Under the pieces are notes generated by a model. It was not told where the DNA came from, ran no database searches, and was given only the letters and a program-made list of their open reading frames with translations. Shown in pieces: positions 45,851-58,700 of a stretch of 64,000 nt of DNA. Origin of the DNA: Amaurobius ferox (Eukaryota > Arthropoda > Arachnida > Araneae > Amaurobiidae); contig OX578145.1 in the NCBI GenBank assembly GCA_951213105.1, forward strand, positions 12,716,707-12,780,706, in the 5' to 3' direction. Position 1 is the stretch's first letter. Each line of letters begins with the position of its first letter. Both the position numbers and the translations under genes were made by a program.

Positions 45851-47689
45851 AAATATAAATATTTTTTATTAAAAGATACTCATTAAAATATTTTTGTGTA
45901 ACCTCAGTATAGCGATAATAATTCATCATTGTGTATGCATTCATTTCATCTACGCATTTACTTAATCTTTCTACCGTGCTTCACTTTAACATAAAAGTAT
46001 TTTATAAATTTATTCGAACCCATAAAAATATACTTTTAAGCCATTTGATTTGCAATAACAAAGAGTTCAAAAGCAAAACAACAATGAATAAAGTAATTCA
46101 AAATATAGTTTAAATTATGATTCTAGAGCTAGTAGACACCAAATTTTTACTAGCCAATCTTGACTCATTACTAGCAATTGACTTATTAACAAATTACTTT
46201 CATTTAAATTCAATTATAAAAGTTAAAAAAATTATACTTATTAAATGAAATAATTAAAATAATATTTAACAAAAAAAATATACTTAAAAATTACTTTTAA
46301 AGTTGTATATTATAAACACTAGCATATATGAAAACATAAAATAACATGAGAAAGAGAGAGAGAGAGAGATGTAGATATTAACTTCATTCTAATGTCCGTT
46401 CATTTGGCCAGGTACTATGGTTTTATTGACTGCTTGCTTTTTGACAATACTAGAGTTGATGTCTAAAAAGTTATTAGCCACAGTGTCTACTAGTGCACAA
46501 ATGTTTACTAGCCACATTTGAAAATTTGAAAGTTAATAGCCAACTGATGGCTAGTGCTTACCACATAATTTAAATTATACTTCTAAATAAATGACTTATG
46601 AAAGTCTCTGATTTTTAAAATAATAAAAATTAAAATTGAAATGAGAACTCACATCCACACTGTTTGAAATTATTACAATACAGTTTATAGTATTGTAATT
46701 ATAATGTATTGTAGTACAATACCGTTTACAGTGAAATTTTGTATATTGTAACTAGCTGTGTATTATAGAAATTACTAGTGATTAACGAAATTCCATGATT
46801 AGAAAATGGTTGCTTAAAAGAGTATGAAATAAACGTAAGTTTTGCAACTACAAAAAAATAACCACTATTAGAATTGTCATTGGGTGGGGCAAAATTTCAG
46901 ATATTTTCTTCAGATAGTATATCATAACCTACTTTACAGCAATTATTAGAAACAGTCTATTTTTTAAGTGCTGTAGCTTGCAAAAATTATTAAAAAATGT
47001 TCTGGTAAATTTAAATCTTATTTAACAAAGAAATTTATTTTATTTAAAAAGTGATAGATGTTTATAGCAAAATCTTGCTGTGAAATTTTACACTTTCTAT
47101 CAGTACACAACATTTGCAAGAGACGATAATGTTTCTATCTCTATATCTCTATCTATGCTTCGATGTTAGAAATAACGATGTTGAAATTTGTTACAGCGCA
47201 TGTTATTTTTATAATAACTTTTTATGATACGTGATATTAAATGCAAAGTCAAATACCACAAATAAATCCTCAAATTTTAAAGCTGTAAATAAAAATACAT
47301 TTTATACAGAAAGTGCTATGAAAATTTGAAACAAATCAACTACATAAAAAGTAAATTAATATGAAAGTGAAATCAAAATAAAATTAAATTTAGAGAAAAA
47401 ATCTGATGTCTTTCTTTGAGATACACAGAAATATTCTTTTTAAAGTCCACAATGTTTTGTGCTATCATAATGAAAAAAACTGAATTATCCAGCATCATTT
47501 TTGTACTCCAAAATTAAAATGGTTTCAATGTAATAGTTCTTATTTTATTTTTATTTTTTTATACTCATGTACGGATAGTAGATAATCTTATAGAAATGTT
47601 TACATGAATTTTTGTGTGTTTGAATATTTTGTGTTTTATTATTACTTTCGAAAGTTACCTATATTTTTATTATCATGTTTACGTTACTA
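45851..47689. other. Intronic AT-rich DNA with a small repeated motif
   Basis: Between 46125 and 46570 the word TTTACTAGCCA and its variants recur three times, with the mirror TGGCTAGTG near 46550, hinting at a small inverted repeat element. A (GA)n tract lies at 46351-46370. Otherwise no feature. Confidence 0.4.
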
Positions 47690-48235
47690 ATAGAAAAGTT
47701 TTAAAAACGTTTTTCCAAGTCTGTTCTGCGGAACCATGAGGTTCCGCTACAGTGCTTCAGGGGTTCCGCGACATGATAGATTCATAAAAGAAATAAAACG
47801 ACACAAATTATGAAAAATCAAGAAGGTAACAACAAGGTTCTTTAGTATAAGGTACAAGGTTCTTTAATATAAGTTTGCACCGTCATACCGACTTTACTGG
47901 TCCTAACAAATTAATATTAAAATAATTTATGTTAAAATAATAATTCAATGTAATAATAATTTTATGTTACAATAACGCTAATTTGTAGATCTTGCAGGAA
48001 AAACGTCAAAATTTTTTTGAAAAACGTCTTACAAAATAAATTATTCAAGAAACACAACCCTAGACATTTTCCCTTCTTGAGGTTCCGGCCTCACATTGAA
48101 TTTCAAAAGGGTTCCAAGAGCCAAAAGAGTTTAAAAACTATACTTTTGAACTTTGCCGTTTTAAGTGCTTTGCCTCGGAGATTGGCGTTATTCAAATTGC
48201 TAAATCGTAAATACTGTGATATAATTTAGATGTTA
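47690..48235. repeat. Possible DNA-transposon remnant with GGTTCCGC words
   Basis: CTGCGGAACCATGAGGTTCC (47725-47744) and AGGGGTTCCGCGACATGATA (47759-47778) resemble the 'ggttccgcg' ends common in decayed hAT-type elements, and GAGGTTCCGGCC and AGGGTTCCAAGAGC recur at 48079-48120. No full TIR pair is resolved. No gene is seen. Confidence 0.35.
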
Positions 48236-48458
48236 TTCAAAGTAAAATTTCCAATTTTTATCGGCGTATTCGTTTAAGTTTCTGGGTCTTTTAATTTTTG
48301 TGTCGTTTCATCGTGTATGTGGGATGTTTTTAACTCTAAAAACTTATTCTTTTAACTTATGTTTTCTTAAAAACCTATGTTTTTAACTCTAAAAACTCTC
48401 TTTCTTTTACAGATTCTTTTTTTTCCTTTTAATAAAATTGTTTACACATGATTAAGTA

Positions 48459-49438
48459 CAGTAATGCCTCCGTATCCGCCGGTAATACGTTCCATATGAT
48501 ACCGTGCATAATACCGAGGGCTATATATTAAGTGATATTCGTACCACACATACATAAATACAGTAAAGCTTAATTGATAATACGTACAGTAAGACGTTAT
48601 CAACGTTAAATGAAGTAGTAATAAAATGTGCTTTCTGTACACTACATTGTACATTTAAAATGAACTTATATTTTCTCTCTTTCGCACATATGAAAGTAAG
48701 GGATTCTGATGCTTTAGTCTACTCTTGTAGAGATGATAGAGCAATGAATAAAATACAATAAACTTTATTGTAAAGTATCATATGCAGTCTCAAAGGATGA
48801 TGGACAAATAGAAATATCATTCATTTCCATCAAAACGCCGAGTAAGCAATGGCAAAACGTTTTATTGTTACACATTCTATAATGGACATCTTACGTACGT
48901 ATGGATACTTGTGCATAACCTGTAATAAAAAAATTATTTATAAAAAAATATGTCCGAAATTTTACTCAAAGTGTACAGACCCAGTTTGGGTTTTACGGAA
49001 TCAATCGTCACGCTTATAACTTGAGCATATACAAGCTCTATTACAATAATGTAACATGAATTTAACTGTTAAAAATTGTGTTTCTCTGTATACTTTTTGG
49101 ATGAACTTTCATGAAATCAATCTTCAACTTGTGATTTGGAGCTTTGAGATGCATTTTCTTGTATTTGTAATTACAACTGGAAATCAATCGTTTTGACTGA
49201 TACATTTTGAATATTATTATTCTACGACAAATTTGAAATATTTATTTGAAATCAATTGATCTCATGTAATGGAATCCCTCTGTATATATTTTTGCTTTGT
49301 TATTATACAATATCTTGTAAATATAATTTAGCATTTATTTCTTTAATTTTTCAACTTTTTATCAAGCAGCAATAAACTGCGGATAATTGAAACCGCAGAT
49401 ACGATGTAGATATATTAACGGATACGGAAGCAAAACTG
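48459..49438. mobile_element. pogo/Tigger-like MITE
   Basis: Left end CAGTAATGCCTCCGTATCCG and right end (complement) CAGTTTTGCTTCCGTATCCG form about 25-bp TIRs, flanked by TA on each side (48457-48458, 49439-49440). Length is 980 bp, AT-rich, with no open transposase frame. The subterminal words ATACCGAGGGCTATA and AACCGCAGATACGA fit pogo-type elements. It lies in hedgehog intron 1. Confidence 0.8.
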
Positions 49439-49440
49439 TA

Positions 49441-50335
49441 ACAAGTTAATTTTAGTTAAATTTACGTTTTAGTAATACTTAAGTTTCTACTTTAAAGACT
49501 TTTATTATTATGAAATAAAATATTTATATTTTTTACTGGTTGTTCATTTAAAATTTTTTCATTTTAATAATTTACAGAGAATTATTTGAAGACCTTAAAT
49601 TTATTCTCTCGAAAAAATTTGCAAATCTGATGACAAATAAAGTAAATAAAATTACATTATGTCAAACAATGTAAAAGAATTCGTCTGAAGTGAAAAGCAC
49701 TTTGTATAAAAAAAAAAAACTGTAGAGTAGCTGGTAATTGGCCTGCCTTTTTACGCATTTTGAGTATAGGGAACGTTTTTTTATTCTCCTTGCGACACCT
49801 GTTCTTTTCGTTTTGTTTTGGTGCACAGAATTTTTGTTCTATACGCTTCATTACTTTTTACTTTATTTTTTCACAACATTTTTCTTAAAAACAAGGCTGG
49901 GAGGGAAATAAATAATTTGTTTTAAAAAAATTCTGAAATTCTAAAATATCTTAAAATCAATATTTGCTAAAACTGTAAATTACAAATGCTTGCCTGTAAA
50001 AAAAAAAGAAAATAGAGTACTTGTCTATAACAGGAAAGAAAATATACTATTCTCAATTCTTTAAAAAATGAAATACTAATTAAATTCTATTTTTTGGAAA
50101 ATTAGCAGTAATACTAAATTTTACACAGCAAATGATAAGTTACCTGAAGTTATTCATAGTTTTTAATCTAATAGTTGAGTCTAAGATTAATACTTATTTG
50201 TTATAATAGTTGAGTTTTAATCAATGTCAATGTTACAGAAAAACAGATTTTTGACCAAGCTGTTCAAGTTATTTCGAATTAAAATATACATTTTATTTTT
50301 AACACATATTACTTATTTAATAGGAAAGTACCAAG
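49441..50335. other. Intronic AT-rich DNA, no gene seen
   Basis: No recognised protein, element end or array. Confidence 0.45.
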
Positions 50336-51535
50336 TAAGGGATTTATACTGTGAACTTTTTTATGCTGTGAACGAAAAGGAGCAATTTGCGCAAGCAGGT
50401 CCATTAAGTTTTTGTTTTTATGAATAACAAAGAATATTTCTCAAATTAGTTAAGTGGCTGTTCAGTGATTACAGAAATTATGCCAGAGAGTTTTTACAGT
50501 ATTATCGTCATTTTAATGTAAAATATTTTAACAAATTGAAGAAAATGCAAAATAGTTGAAAACGTATGTGTAGTAAAAACAAAAATTTCCATTTGTCTTA
50601 CTAATATGTTTCCAAACTGTACATTATATTCAGATACTGTTAAATTCCTCAACACTTATGAGCCATGTACAACTAAAATAATGAAGTTTAAAATAATATT
50701 CCTTCAAAAATGTTATAATTTAAATTATAAATTTAATACTCTGATAAAGGGTTTACTAACAGGAAAATATCTGCACAAAAGCAGTGGTCAATGAAAAAAA
50801 AAAAATTATCTTGAAATTACTTTCAAAATACTTTTATTACTTGAACTATAAACTAGTTAATAACAGAAGCACAAAACGAAAAACGTAATTTATCGACCTG
50901 TTTCGAAAGTGATAAAACGAACTTCTTTATACTGTAAACGAGGAGGAGCAATTTACGCAAGCACATCCATTAAGTTTTTGTTTTTATGAATAACAAAGAA
51001 TATTTTTCGAATTAGTTAAGTGGATGTTCAGTGATTAGTTTCTGCTTTATTACTTTCTGGTGCATTAATGGGAGTTAAAAAAAGTAAAAATTATATAAAA
51101 ATGTATCATAGGGTGTAAGTTAATAGTAGAGAGTCGAATAATAGGCTTAAGGCATCTTCACTTAAGTTTCTTCTAGAAACAAATAGAATTAGGGGTAAAG
51201 TTATGTATTTTGTGGCCTGCATATTGTATGAATAGCAAAGTAACCGTGTAATTCGATTTTGTTTGTAAATACAAAAGTACAACAGTAGTATTCAGTTTAG
51301 TTTATATATATAATTGTATCATGTGTTTTATAAGATAATAGTAGAAACTCGAATAATAGACTTAAGGAATCTTCACTCAGGTTTTAAATGAACAAATAAA
51401 ATTAGGGGTAAAGTTTATTTTATGGCCTGTATATTGTATTAGTTGCAAAGAAACCGCGTAATTTTAATTACTTTTTAAAAGTTACAAAAGAGCAACAATA
51501 GTATTCAGATTAGTTTTATATTTTAAAAATACAAA
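50336..51535. repeat. Pair of local direct duplications
   Basis: First, 50345-50475 and 50933-51037 share GAGCAATTT(G/A)CGCAAGCA, CATTAAGTTTTTGTTTTTAT and AATTAGTTAAGTGG. Second, 51125-51300 and 51340-51535 share GAATAATAG(G/A)CTTAAGG, AAATTAGGGGTAAAGTT-type text, TATTGTAT and ACAAAAG(T/A)... blocks. They look like remnants of one longer repeated unit. Confidence 0.7.
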
Positions 51536-51984
51536 GAACGGGGAAATTGTAAGGAATTAATTTATTGTCTTCTGTAAATATTGAAATATTAATCATTCAA
51601 TATTTTTGTCATTAATGTGTTCTAAAATAAAAAAATAAAAATGTAGCTCTATCGGTAAACAATATCTGGGGCACTCAAAAATCTTTGTATTTAGTTGGTA
51701 ATTATCAATTATTACTGATAAAGTCTTATTCAGGCCCTATTCAAGTTTTGCCTTCCACAGGATAAAAAAACTTCGCAAACTAAACATCCAGCATGAATTG
51801 AAAGTGAAAAATGCATGAATTTTCAAATGGCATTAAAGATCCCCAAATCGTTTGGGTCAATCCTCTCTTTTTAGACAGAGAGCATAATTTTGAAAAGTAT
51901 TCCAATTTGCCAAATACGGGGGGATTCGTTTTAAAACTACGAATTTGGTGCAGGAAACGCAAATTGTCGAATGTAATGGATAAA

Positions 51985-52295
51985 AAAAATGTATGAATTT
52001 GTACCCGTAAAAATATAAAAAGAAAATCTATGAATTTGTGTCCGTAAAAGGATAAAAAAAATCTATGAATTTGTGTCCGTAAAAGGAGAAAAAAAATCTA
52101 TGAATTTGTGTCCGTAAAAGGATAAAAAAAATCTATGAATTTGTGTCCGTAAAAGGATAAAAAAAAATCTATGAATTTGTGTGCGTAAAAGGATAAAAAA
52201 AACCTTTGAATTTGTGTCCCTAAATAAATAAAAAAAAATCTATGAATTCGTGTCCGTAAAAGGATAAAAAAAAAATCTATGAATTTGTGTTCGTA
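51985..52295. repeat. 35-bp minisatellite
   Basis: Eight to nine tandem units with core TCTATGAATTTGTGTCCGTA followed by AAAGGATAAAAAAAA. Units vary in the A run and in single bases. It lies about 500 bp upstream of the LINE insertion. Confidence 0.92.
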
Positions 52296-53943
52296 AAACC
52301 TGTCATGCCCACATAAAATTTTTCGCTAGATTGAATCTTAAACTTATCGTTTTCCAATTTAATGAAATGTTTATTTCATGTGTTCAAATGGTGACCCATA
52401 TTAAATAGGGGACCCAAGGAGGTAAAGGTAAAGTGTTAAAACTTTATACTGCGAAAACACCAATATCATCTGAAACAATCATTCAAGTGGCGCTGGGATA
52501 AGATAAGCGCCCTTTTATTGTATGTATTTCTATGGCGAAAGGCTTAAAATATTTATTTTAACTGTCAATTTTGTAAGAATAAATTAGTAGCTCATTGCAA
52601 AGTAGAACTAAAATAATAACGAACATTCCTACGGATTCAAAATTATTTTACCTTTCAATTTATTTTTATTTCCCTGTATTTTGAACCCTATCCTATACAA
52701 CTGTGAAAAAATACTGATTAATTATACTGATAATTGGGGAATCTTAACTTAAAAATAATCAAAAATACATATTCTCAATGCTATTTACACTCAATATACT
52801 GTCGTATGGGGGATGTCGCCGTTAAGTCGCCGAGTGAATACGCATGTTGTTCTGCTCCGTCTTTCTTGCGCCTTGGGCGCGTGAATCTTCGTTGTTTGTG
52901 TATGTGTTTTATATCTTCGTGTGCCCCTTCCTGCTAGCTTTCCAACGATGTCTTGGGTTTCTTTCTACGACGTTTGTGTGGTGAGATACCTGTTTACATA
53001 TACTTTAAAAAGTTCTATTTCATTGTTCCTCTGCCACAAGCCATTGTAATGGGAGAATTCTTCGCAAAAGCGTCAAACTTTGACCTTTTGTTCCATCTGT
53101 AAAACCACTTAAATTTTATCTTTAATTGTTATTGATTTGTATATTTAATATCTCTGAAATGTCCTTAATGTTAATTGAACCTTGTTTTCCCGCCTGGAAC
53201 AGTGTATATATATTTAAATTGTCATTTTGTACATGCTGTTTTACATATTTTCTATTTTCATGTATGCGAATTCCCCCTTTATTTGTAATGAACCTCCTCC
53301 CTTCTCGCACAATGTCGTCAGTTCCACGTATCTCCCCTTTTTCTGATAATGTGTTGTCCCTGCACTTTTCCCTCTACCTTCAGTTGTCTTCCCTTTAGGC
53401 TCAAAATTTTTTATTCGTTTTTCATTTTCCGTCCCTGTTCACTTTTTGATATATTTTTTTTTGCAACTTTCTAAAATTTAAAGATGCACACATGCGAGTT
53501 TTTTACAGTTTTGCCCCCCTCCTGTCCTGCTGATTATTTTAAGGGGTCATGTCCCGGGGTTATTTTAATTTCTTAAATTTCGAAATATTTTAAAATTTTA
53601 AAACAAAACTTTAAACGTCCATAACTCAGAAACTAAGCCTCTTAGCTCAATTTTGACAAGCATTTTCTGGATCCAAACTATGTGACCTATCTACCTATGC
53701 AATGATACCATACTTGTTCTTTCCCCGTTTGATGTTGCTCACCAACACTGGGTTTTATTTTTGAAAATTTCTGAATTTATCTTAAAACTACATTTTTTTT
53801 TTTTTTTTTTGGTCTAGGTTTCCCCCCTTGTATTTTGTTATATTATTATGCTTTTATTCCTTTTCAGTGCATTTTATGGTATATATCTTATATATATTTA
53901 AAAAATTCTTCACTTTTATATTATTGCAATACCTCGCTCTATT

Positions 53944-55617
53944 ATGTCTTCCACAAATACTATTAACGTGTCTGATGCTGAATTCCCCCCTCTTCCTCTC
54001 TCCTCCCTTCCCCCCCCTGGTGCTACAACTTGTGTTACAGATGCTCCTGCCTACACAAACTCTGGTGATATAAACACTTCTACTCTCAGCCAACCCATTT
54101 TAAAACTTGTCGATATGAAGGACAGCAGAATCTCGGCAATGCTGAGACCTTCCTACTCTGAGGCTACTACTACTAAGACTGTCGGTACTAGAGCTTCATA
54201 TGGTTTGGCCTCCAGCTCTCGCATCTCTCCCTCTGGTTCACGTTCTCAAGGATCATACTTCGAATCTTCTAGAAACGTCAGTCCCGTTCCTGCTAATCTG
54301 ACCACTCCTCTTCACAAAGTGTCCAGTACCAATCCTGTTCCTGTCATCCCGACTACTTCCTTCCAAAAAACGTCTTCAATCTCCTCTCCAACGCATTCTG
54401 CCGCAGACTCTGAAGAAACGCTTTCAGCGACAAACACAGTAGAAACCATTGACGATACTTCAGATTTTTGTAACCAATATCTTTCTAAAGTTCTCAAGAG
54501 AGTTGACCAAATCCAAAACTATTTACATCGATACGTAAGACTCAATCAAACCCATTCCTATTACTTGGACCAAAAATTTTCTGACTTAAAGGCTGCCTCG
54601 GTTCTGTTCGAAAACCAGTATAAGTGTTCAACTCTGCCTACCATCTCTTCCTCTGAGGCCTCCATTACAGACCTCAAAAACTCTCTTACTGAAGATCTCC
54701 AAATAATGAAACATTCAATATCTCAGAGTTTACAGACATTTACTAATAATCTCAACGATAACCTCCCTGGTTTGATCAACAATACAGTTAAAGAGCAACT
54801 TGCTGAGTCTTTACCAACTTTTCTACCAAGAACGCTTGCTCCTTCTTCCACTCCTGAAACCTCTAAACCTAGTTACTCTTCTGTTCTCCTACAGGGCAAG
54901 GATAGACTGAAGAATAACGCCCAACTCCGTGAAGATCTTTTCTCCTTTCCTTGCCCGAAGGACGTCAATGTTAAAAACATCGCCGCCCTCCCAAATGGTA
55001 CCCTTAAAATCACTTGTGAAAATAACCTCGGCGATAACCTCCTTCCAACCTTTTTGAATTCTGCCCTCAGCAACAAGTTCAACATCAAACCGGAACCTCC
55101 GAAAAAGCAACCCCTCATTGTGTTCAATGTTCCGCCTGCTTTCACAGAAGACAATGTCCGATCTCTCATCTGCAACAACATCCCTTCAATCAGACCTGCA
55201 GATATCAGCTTCATTCGAAACTTTCGGAACCGGAGGGGGAATGCCAACTGGGTTCTCTTGATGGAACTTCCACAAGCTAGCCTCTTGTTAGATGCAAAGA
55301 AACTCTTCCACAATTTTACTTACTTTCTTGTCAAAAAATACATATCTTTAAAAATTTGTTATAAATGCCAAGATTATGGGCATACAGCTAACTACTGCTC
55401 ATTTCCCACTGGCAACTGCAGTCGTTGCACTGCTAGCGACCATACACATCGTGACTGTAGAGCACGAACTCCTAGGTGTGTAAACTGTTGTACCGCTATC
55501 GATGCCAATCCCGGTTTGAATTGGAACTTTAACCACAGCGCCCGGGACCACGCCTCGTGCAGCGCTTACAAAAGAGCAATTGAGCATATCAAAAAACTTC
55601 AAAAAGAACAGAGATGA
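53944..55617 (+). CDS. LINE ORF1: Gag-like nucleic-acid-binding protein
   Basis: 557 residues, no stops or frameshifts. The N-terminal half is Ser/Thr/Pro-rich and probably disordered. The middle contains helical stretches, and the region PLIVFNVPPAFTEDNVRSLI...DISFIRNFRNRRGNANWVLL resembles an RNA-recognition-type fold used by LINE ORF1 proteins (inference). The C-terminus has three zinc knuckles: CYKCQDYGHTANYC (residues 472-485), CSRCTASDHTHRDC (492-505), and a third starting CVNC (512-515) with HASC downstream. It would coat element RNA to form the ribonucleoprotein. The first ATG of the open frame is used. ORF2 follows after a 162-bp gap. Confidence 0.9.
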   Translation: MSSTNTINVSDAEFPPLPLSSLPPPGATTCVTDAPAYTNSGDINTSTLSQPILKLVDMKDSRISAMLRPSYSEATTTKTVGTRASYGLASSSRISPSGSRSQGSYFESSRNVSPVPANLTTPLHKVSSTNPVPVIPTTSFQKTSSISSPTHSAADSEETLSATNTVETIDDTSDFCNQYLSKVLKRVDQIQNYLHRYVRLNQTHSYYLDQKFSDLKAASVLFENQYKCSTLPTISSSEASITDLKNSLTEDLQIMKHSISQSLQTFTNNLNDNLPGLINNTVKEQLAESLPTFLPRTLAPSSTPETSKPSYSSVLLQGKDRLKNNAQLREDLFSFPCPKDVNVKNIAALPNGTLKITCENNLGDNLLPTFLNSALSNKFNIKPEPPKKQPLIVFNVPPAFTEDNVRSLICNNIPSIRPADISFIRNFRNRRGNANWVLLMELPQASLLLDAKKLFHNFTYFLVKKYISLKICYKCQDYGHTANYCSFPTGNCSRCTASDHTHRDCRARTPRCVNCCTAIDANPGLNWNFNHSARDHASCSAYKRAIEHIKKLQKEQR

Positions 55618-55779
55618 AACTCTTGCCCTTTGTCTTTTGGTTGGTATCTCACCACTGTGTTTGTTTTATTTCTTTTGTGTCTTTTATCTCTTGTTATTGT
55701 TTGAGTTCTTATGTTTGTCTTGTTTTTGTTCTGATCATACGTTTGCCTCACTCTGTGTCCTGGAACTGTTCTTCCCGGT

Positions 55780-58700
55780 ATGGTTCTTAATATTATTCAA
55801 ATTAATCTAAACCACTCCTTAGCAGCGCATAACAACCTTTTTCAATTTGCCCTAGAAAATAAAATCGATATTGCCTGCTTACAAGAACCATACCTAAACA
55901 AAGAGAATGTTCTCAAACCTCCTTTTGGCCTTCAACAATACCACTCTTCTTCCAAAAAAGCAGCGATTGTCATTTTCAACCCAAATTTAACTGTTCACTT
56001 AAAACTACAATCCCTTTCATTTGTTTTACTAGAAATCACACTTCCCAATAACACATCTCTTAATTTAGTCTCTACCTATTTTCCCCCGCGCGACAATATT
56101 AATGAGCTCCTCTCGGAATTTTCAGATCTTCAAATTTTATCATCTGAGTATATAATTCTTGGTGACTTCAATTCCAGGGCCCAGATGTGGGGCTATGACT
56201 TCATTGACCGACGGGGTTACAGCTTGATCGATTTTTGTTTAGAAAATAACTTAACTGTCGTAAATGATCCGAAGCGGGGTCCTACATTTGTCTCACACTC
56301 AGGCAAGGGCTTCCCGGATTTGACTCTGGCTACTTTTGGCATATTTGACAGTATTCAAAATTGGGAGGTCCTCTCAGATGACTCTCTTAGTGATCATAAA
56401 TATATTAGATTTGCAATTAATGTCGACCTTTCTTTTAATGATTCCTTTTTCTTGAAAACAAATTACAGTTTAGGCAAATTCCTTTATAATTTTAAATCTC
56501 ACGTTAAAACTTTTACCTCTCAGATTGACTCTATAAATGATACTCCCTCTCTGGACACCTTCATTGAATCTTTTATCAAAAAAACACAGGAATGTGCTTT
56601 CAAATTTATTAGAAAGAAAAAATCGACAAAAAATTTTAATTTCAGTTGGTGGAGTCCAGAACTCTCTAAATTCAGAAACTTCGTCAATGCTCTTTATAAA
56701 AGAGTAAAGTCTCTTGAGAGGGCCTCCGCTTCTTCTGAAATAATCTCAGAAGCTTTGGTAAAATATAAACTTAACAGAGCAAAATATAAAATTATGATTT
56801 ACAGAGCCAAATCCGCTGCCTGGAAAAACCATTGCTCAAGCTGCTCTTCCAAATTTGGATCCATTTTCAAGTATACGTTTAAAAAAAATAAACACTTTAA
56901 CGATATAAACCTTCAATTTTCAGATAATATTAACCTCAGTTACGGTGAAAAAGTTGAGCGCTTGATGGACCACTGCTTCAAAAACGATCCTGAATTCTCT
57001 TCATTTCCCTCGCTTTCACTTCCTCCTGGCGGGTTGGGCTCGGTTTCGGATGTTGAGCTCCTTCTCGTCTTCAACCATCTCCCCAATGGTAAAGCCCCTG
57101 GCGTTGATAACTTAGATTTCAACATCTGGAAAAATGTTTTCAAATCCTTTCCCTCACTTGTCTCCAAAATTATCAACAAAATTTTTTATCTTGGTCATTT
57201 TCCTAGCTCCTTAAAAATCTCAAAAATTATTTTCCTGAATAAACCTGGTAAAGACCCCGCTCTCTGTACTTCATACCGCCCCATTTGTTTACTCCCTACA
57301 TTTGGCAAAGTCATTGAAAAAATTTTTATCAATAAATTAAATTTCTGGTTTAATTCAGAAGGTGCTCTCCATCCCCTCCAATTTGGGTTTCGGGAGCTTC
57401 ACAGCTGTGAAGATGCTGCACTCAAGCTTGTTAAACATATTGAATCCCTTCGATCAGTCCATCATGTCTCCCTTACCACGGTAGACATCTGCGGGGCCTT
57501 TGACAGCTTAAATTGGAATGTTCTTCCCTCTACTTTTGAAAAAATTAACCTCCCTCTCCCTTTTCGTGCTTTTATTTATTCATATTTGTCCTCCCGTTCT
57601 ATCACTTTTACCGGTAACAATTTGTCCCTCTCTAAATTACTTTCTATGGGTGCTCCACAGGGTTCGGTAATTTCTCCGATCCTGTGGAATATCTATTTCA
57701 ATAGTATCTTAACCCTTAACAACGACCTCTTCTACCTGCAGGCCTTTGCGGATGATCTGGCCGTGGTCACGTCTGGTTCCGATATTAAATTTACCACCCA
57801 AAATACAAATCAAATTCTTGGTCTCATCTCGGATTCCCTCACTTCCTTGAAACTTTCAATTTCCCACGAAAAATCAAAATGCATTATTATCAACAAATAC
57901 AGATCCAAAAGAAAATATAATCGATGTATTAGACTTCAGAATAAACCCATCAAAATTTCTAAAACTCTTAACTACCTAGGTATTATAATTGACAATAACT
58001 TAAAGTGGAGCGCTCACATATTCTACTTAAAAGAAAAATGTTTCAAGTTGTCCTCAACATTTGGAAAAATTTCTGGGAATAACTGGGGGGTTAATAAAGC
58101 TCTTTTAAAAATATGGTACTTGACTGTAATTGAAAAGGTTATTATTTACGGATCTGGGGTTTGGGGGGGTAATCTCACACGGGATCAAATTTCAAAACTT
58201 ACTTCATTACAAAGAATCTTTTTATTAAAAATCTGCCCTGGTTTTCGGACAACTTCGAACATTTCTCTTTTTTCAATTACCGGTATTCCCCCTGTCCATT
58301 TAGTCATTAAAACTCTTTTTATTAAATATAACTTTTGGAAACATAAACTTAACTTATTTTCGGACCCCTCCATTCCCTCCCCTGATCAATTTGATTCCCT
58401 TTGTTCTCTTTCTAGCCTTCCTCCTCCCCTTCGTGTTTTAAATTTTTCTTCCTCGAACCCTTCCTCGTTTTCTAGGTTTAATGTATTCACAGATGGGTCA
58501 AAACTGGATAATAATGTAGGTTTATCAATATGCATTTTCGAAAATGATCGACTGATCGAATCATTATCCTTTAAACTTAGAACTGGAAACACAGTTTTTC
58601 AAGCCGAACTTGAGGCCATCAACCAGGCCATCCTCTGGGCCGGCAAAAACAATTTAAAAATCAACATCTTTTCGGACAGTCAGTCATCTATTTCGGCTTT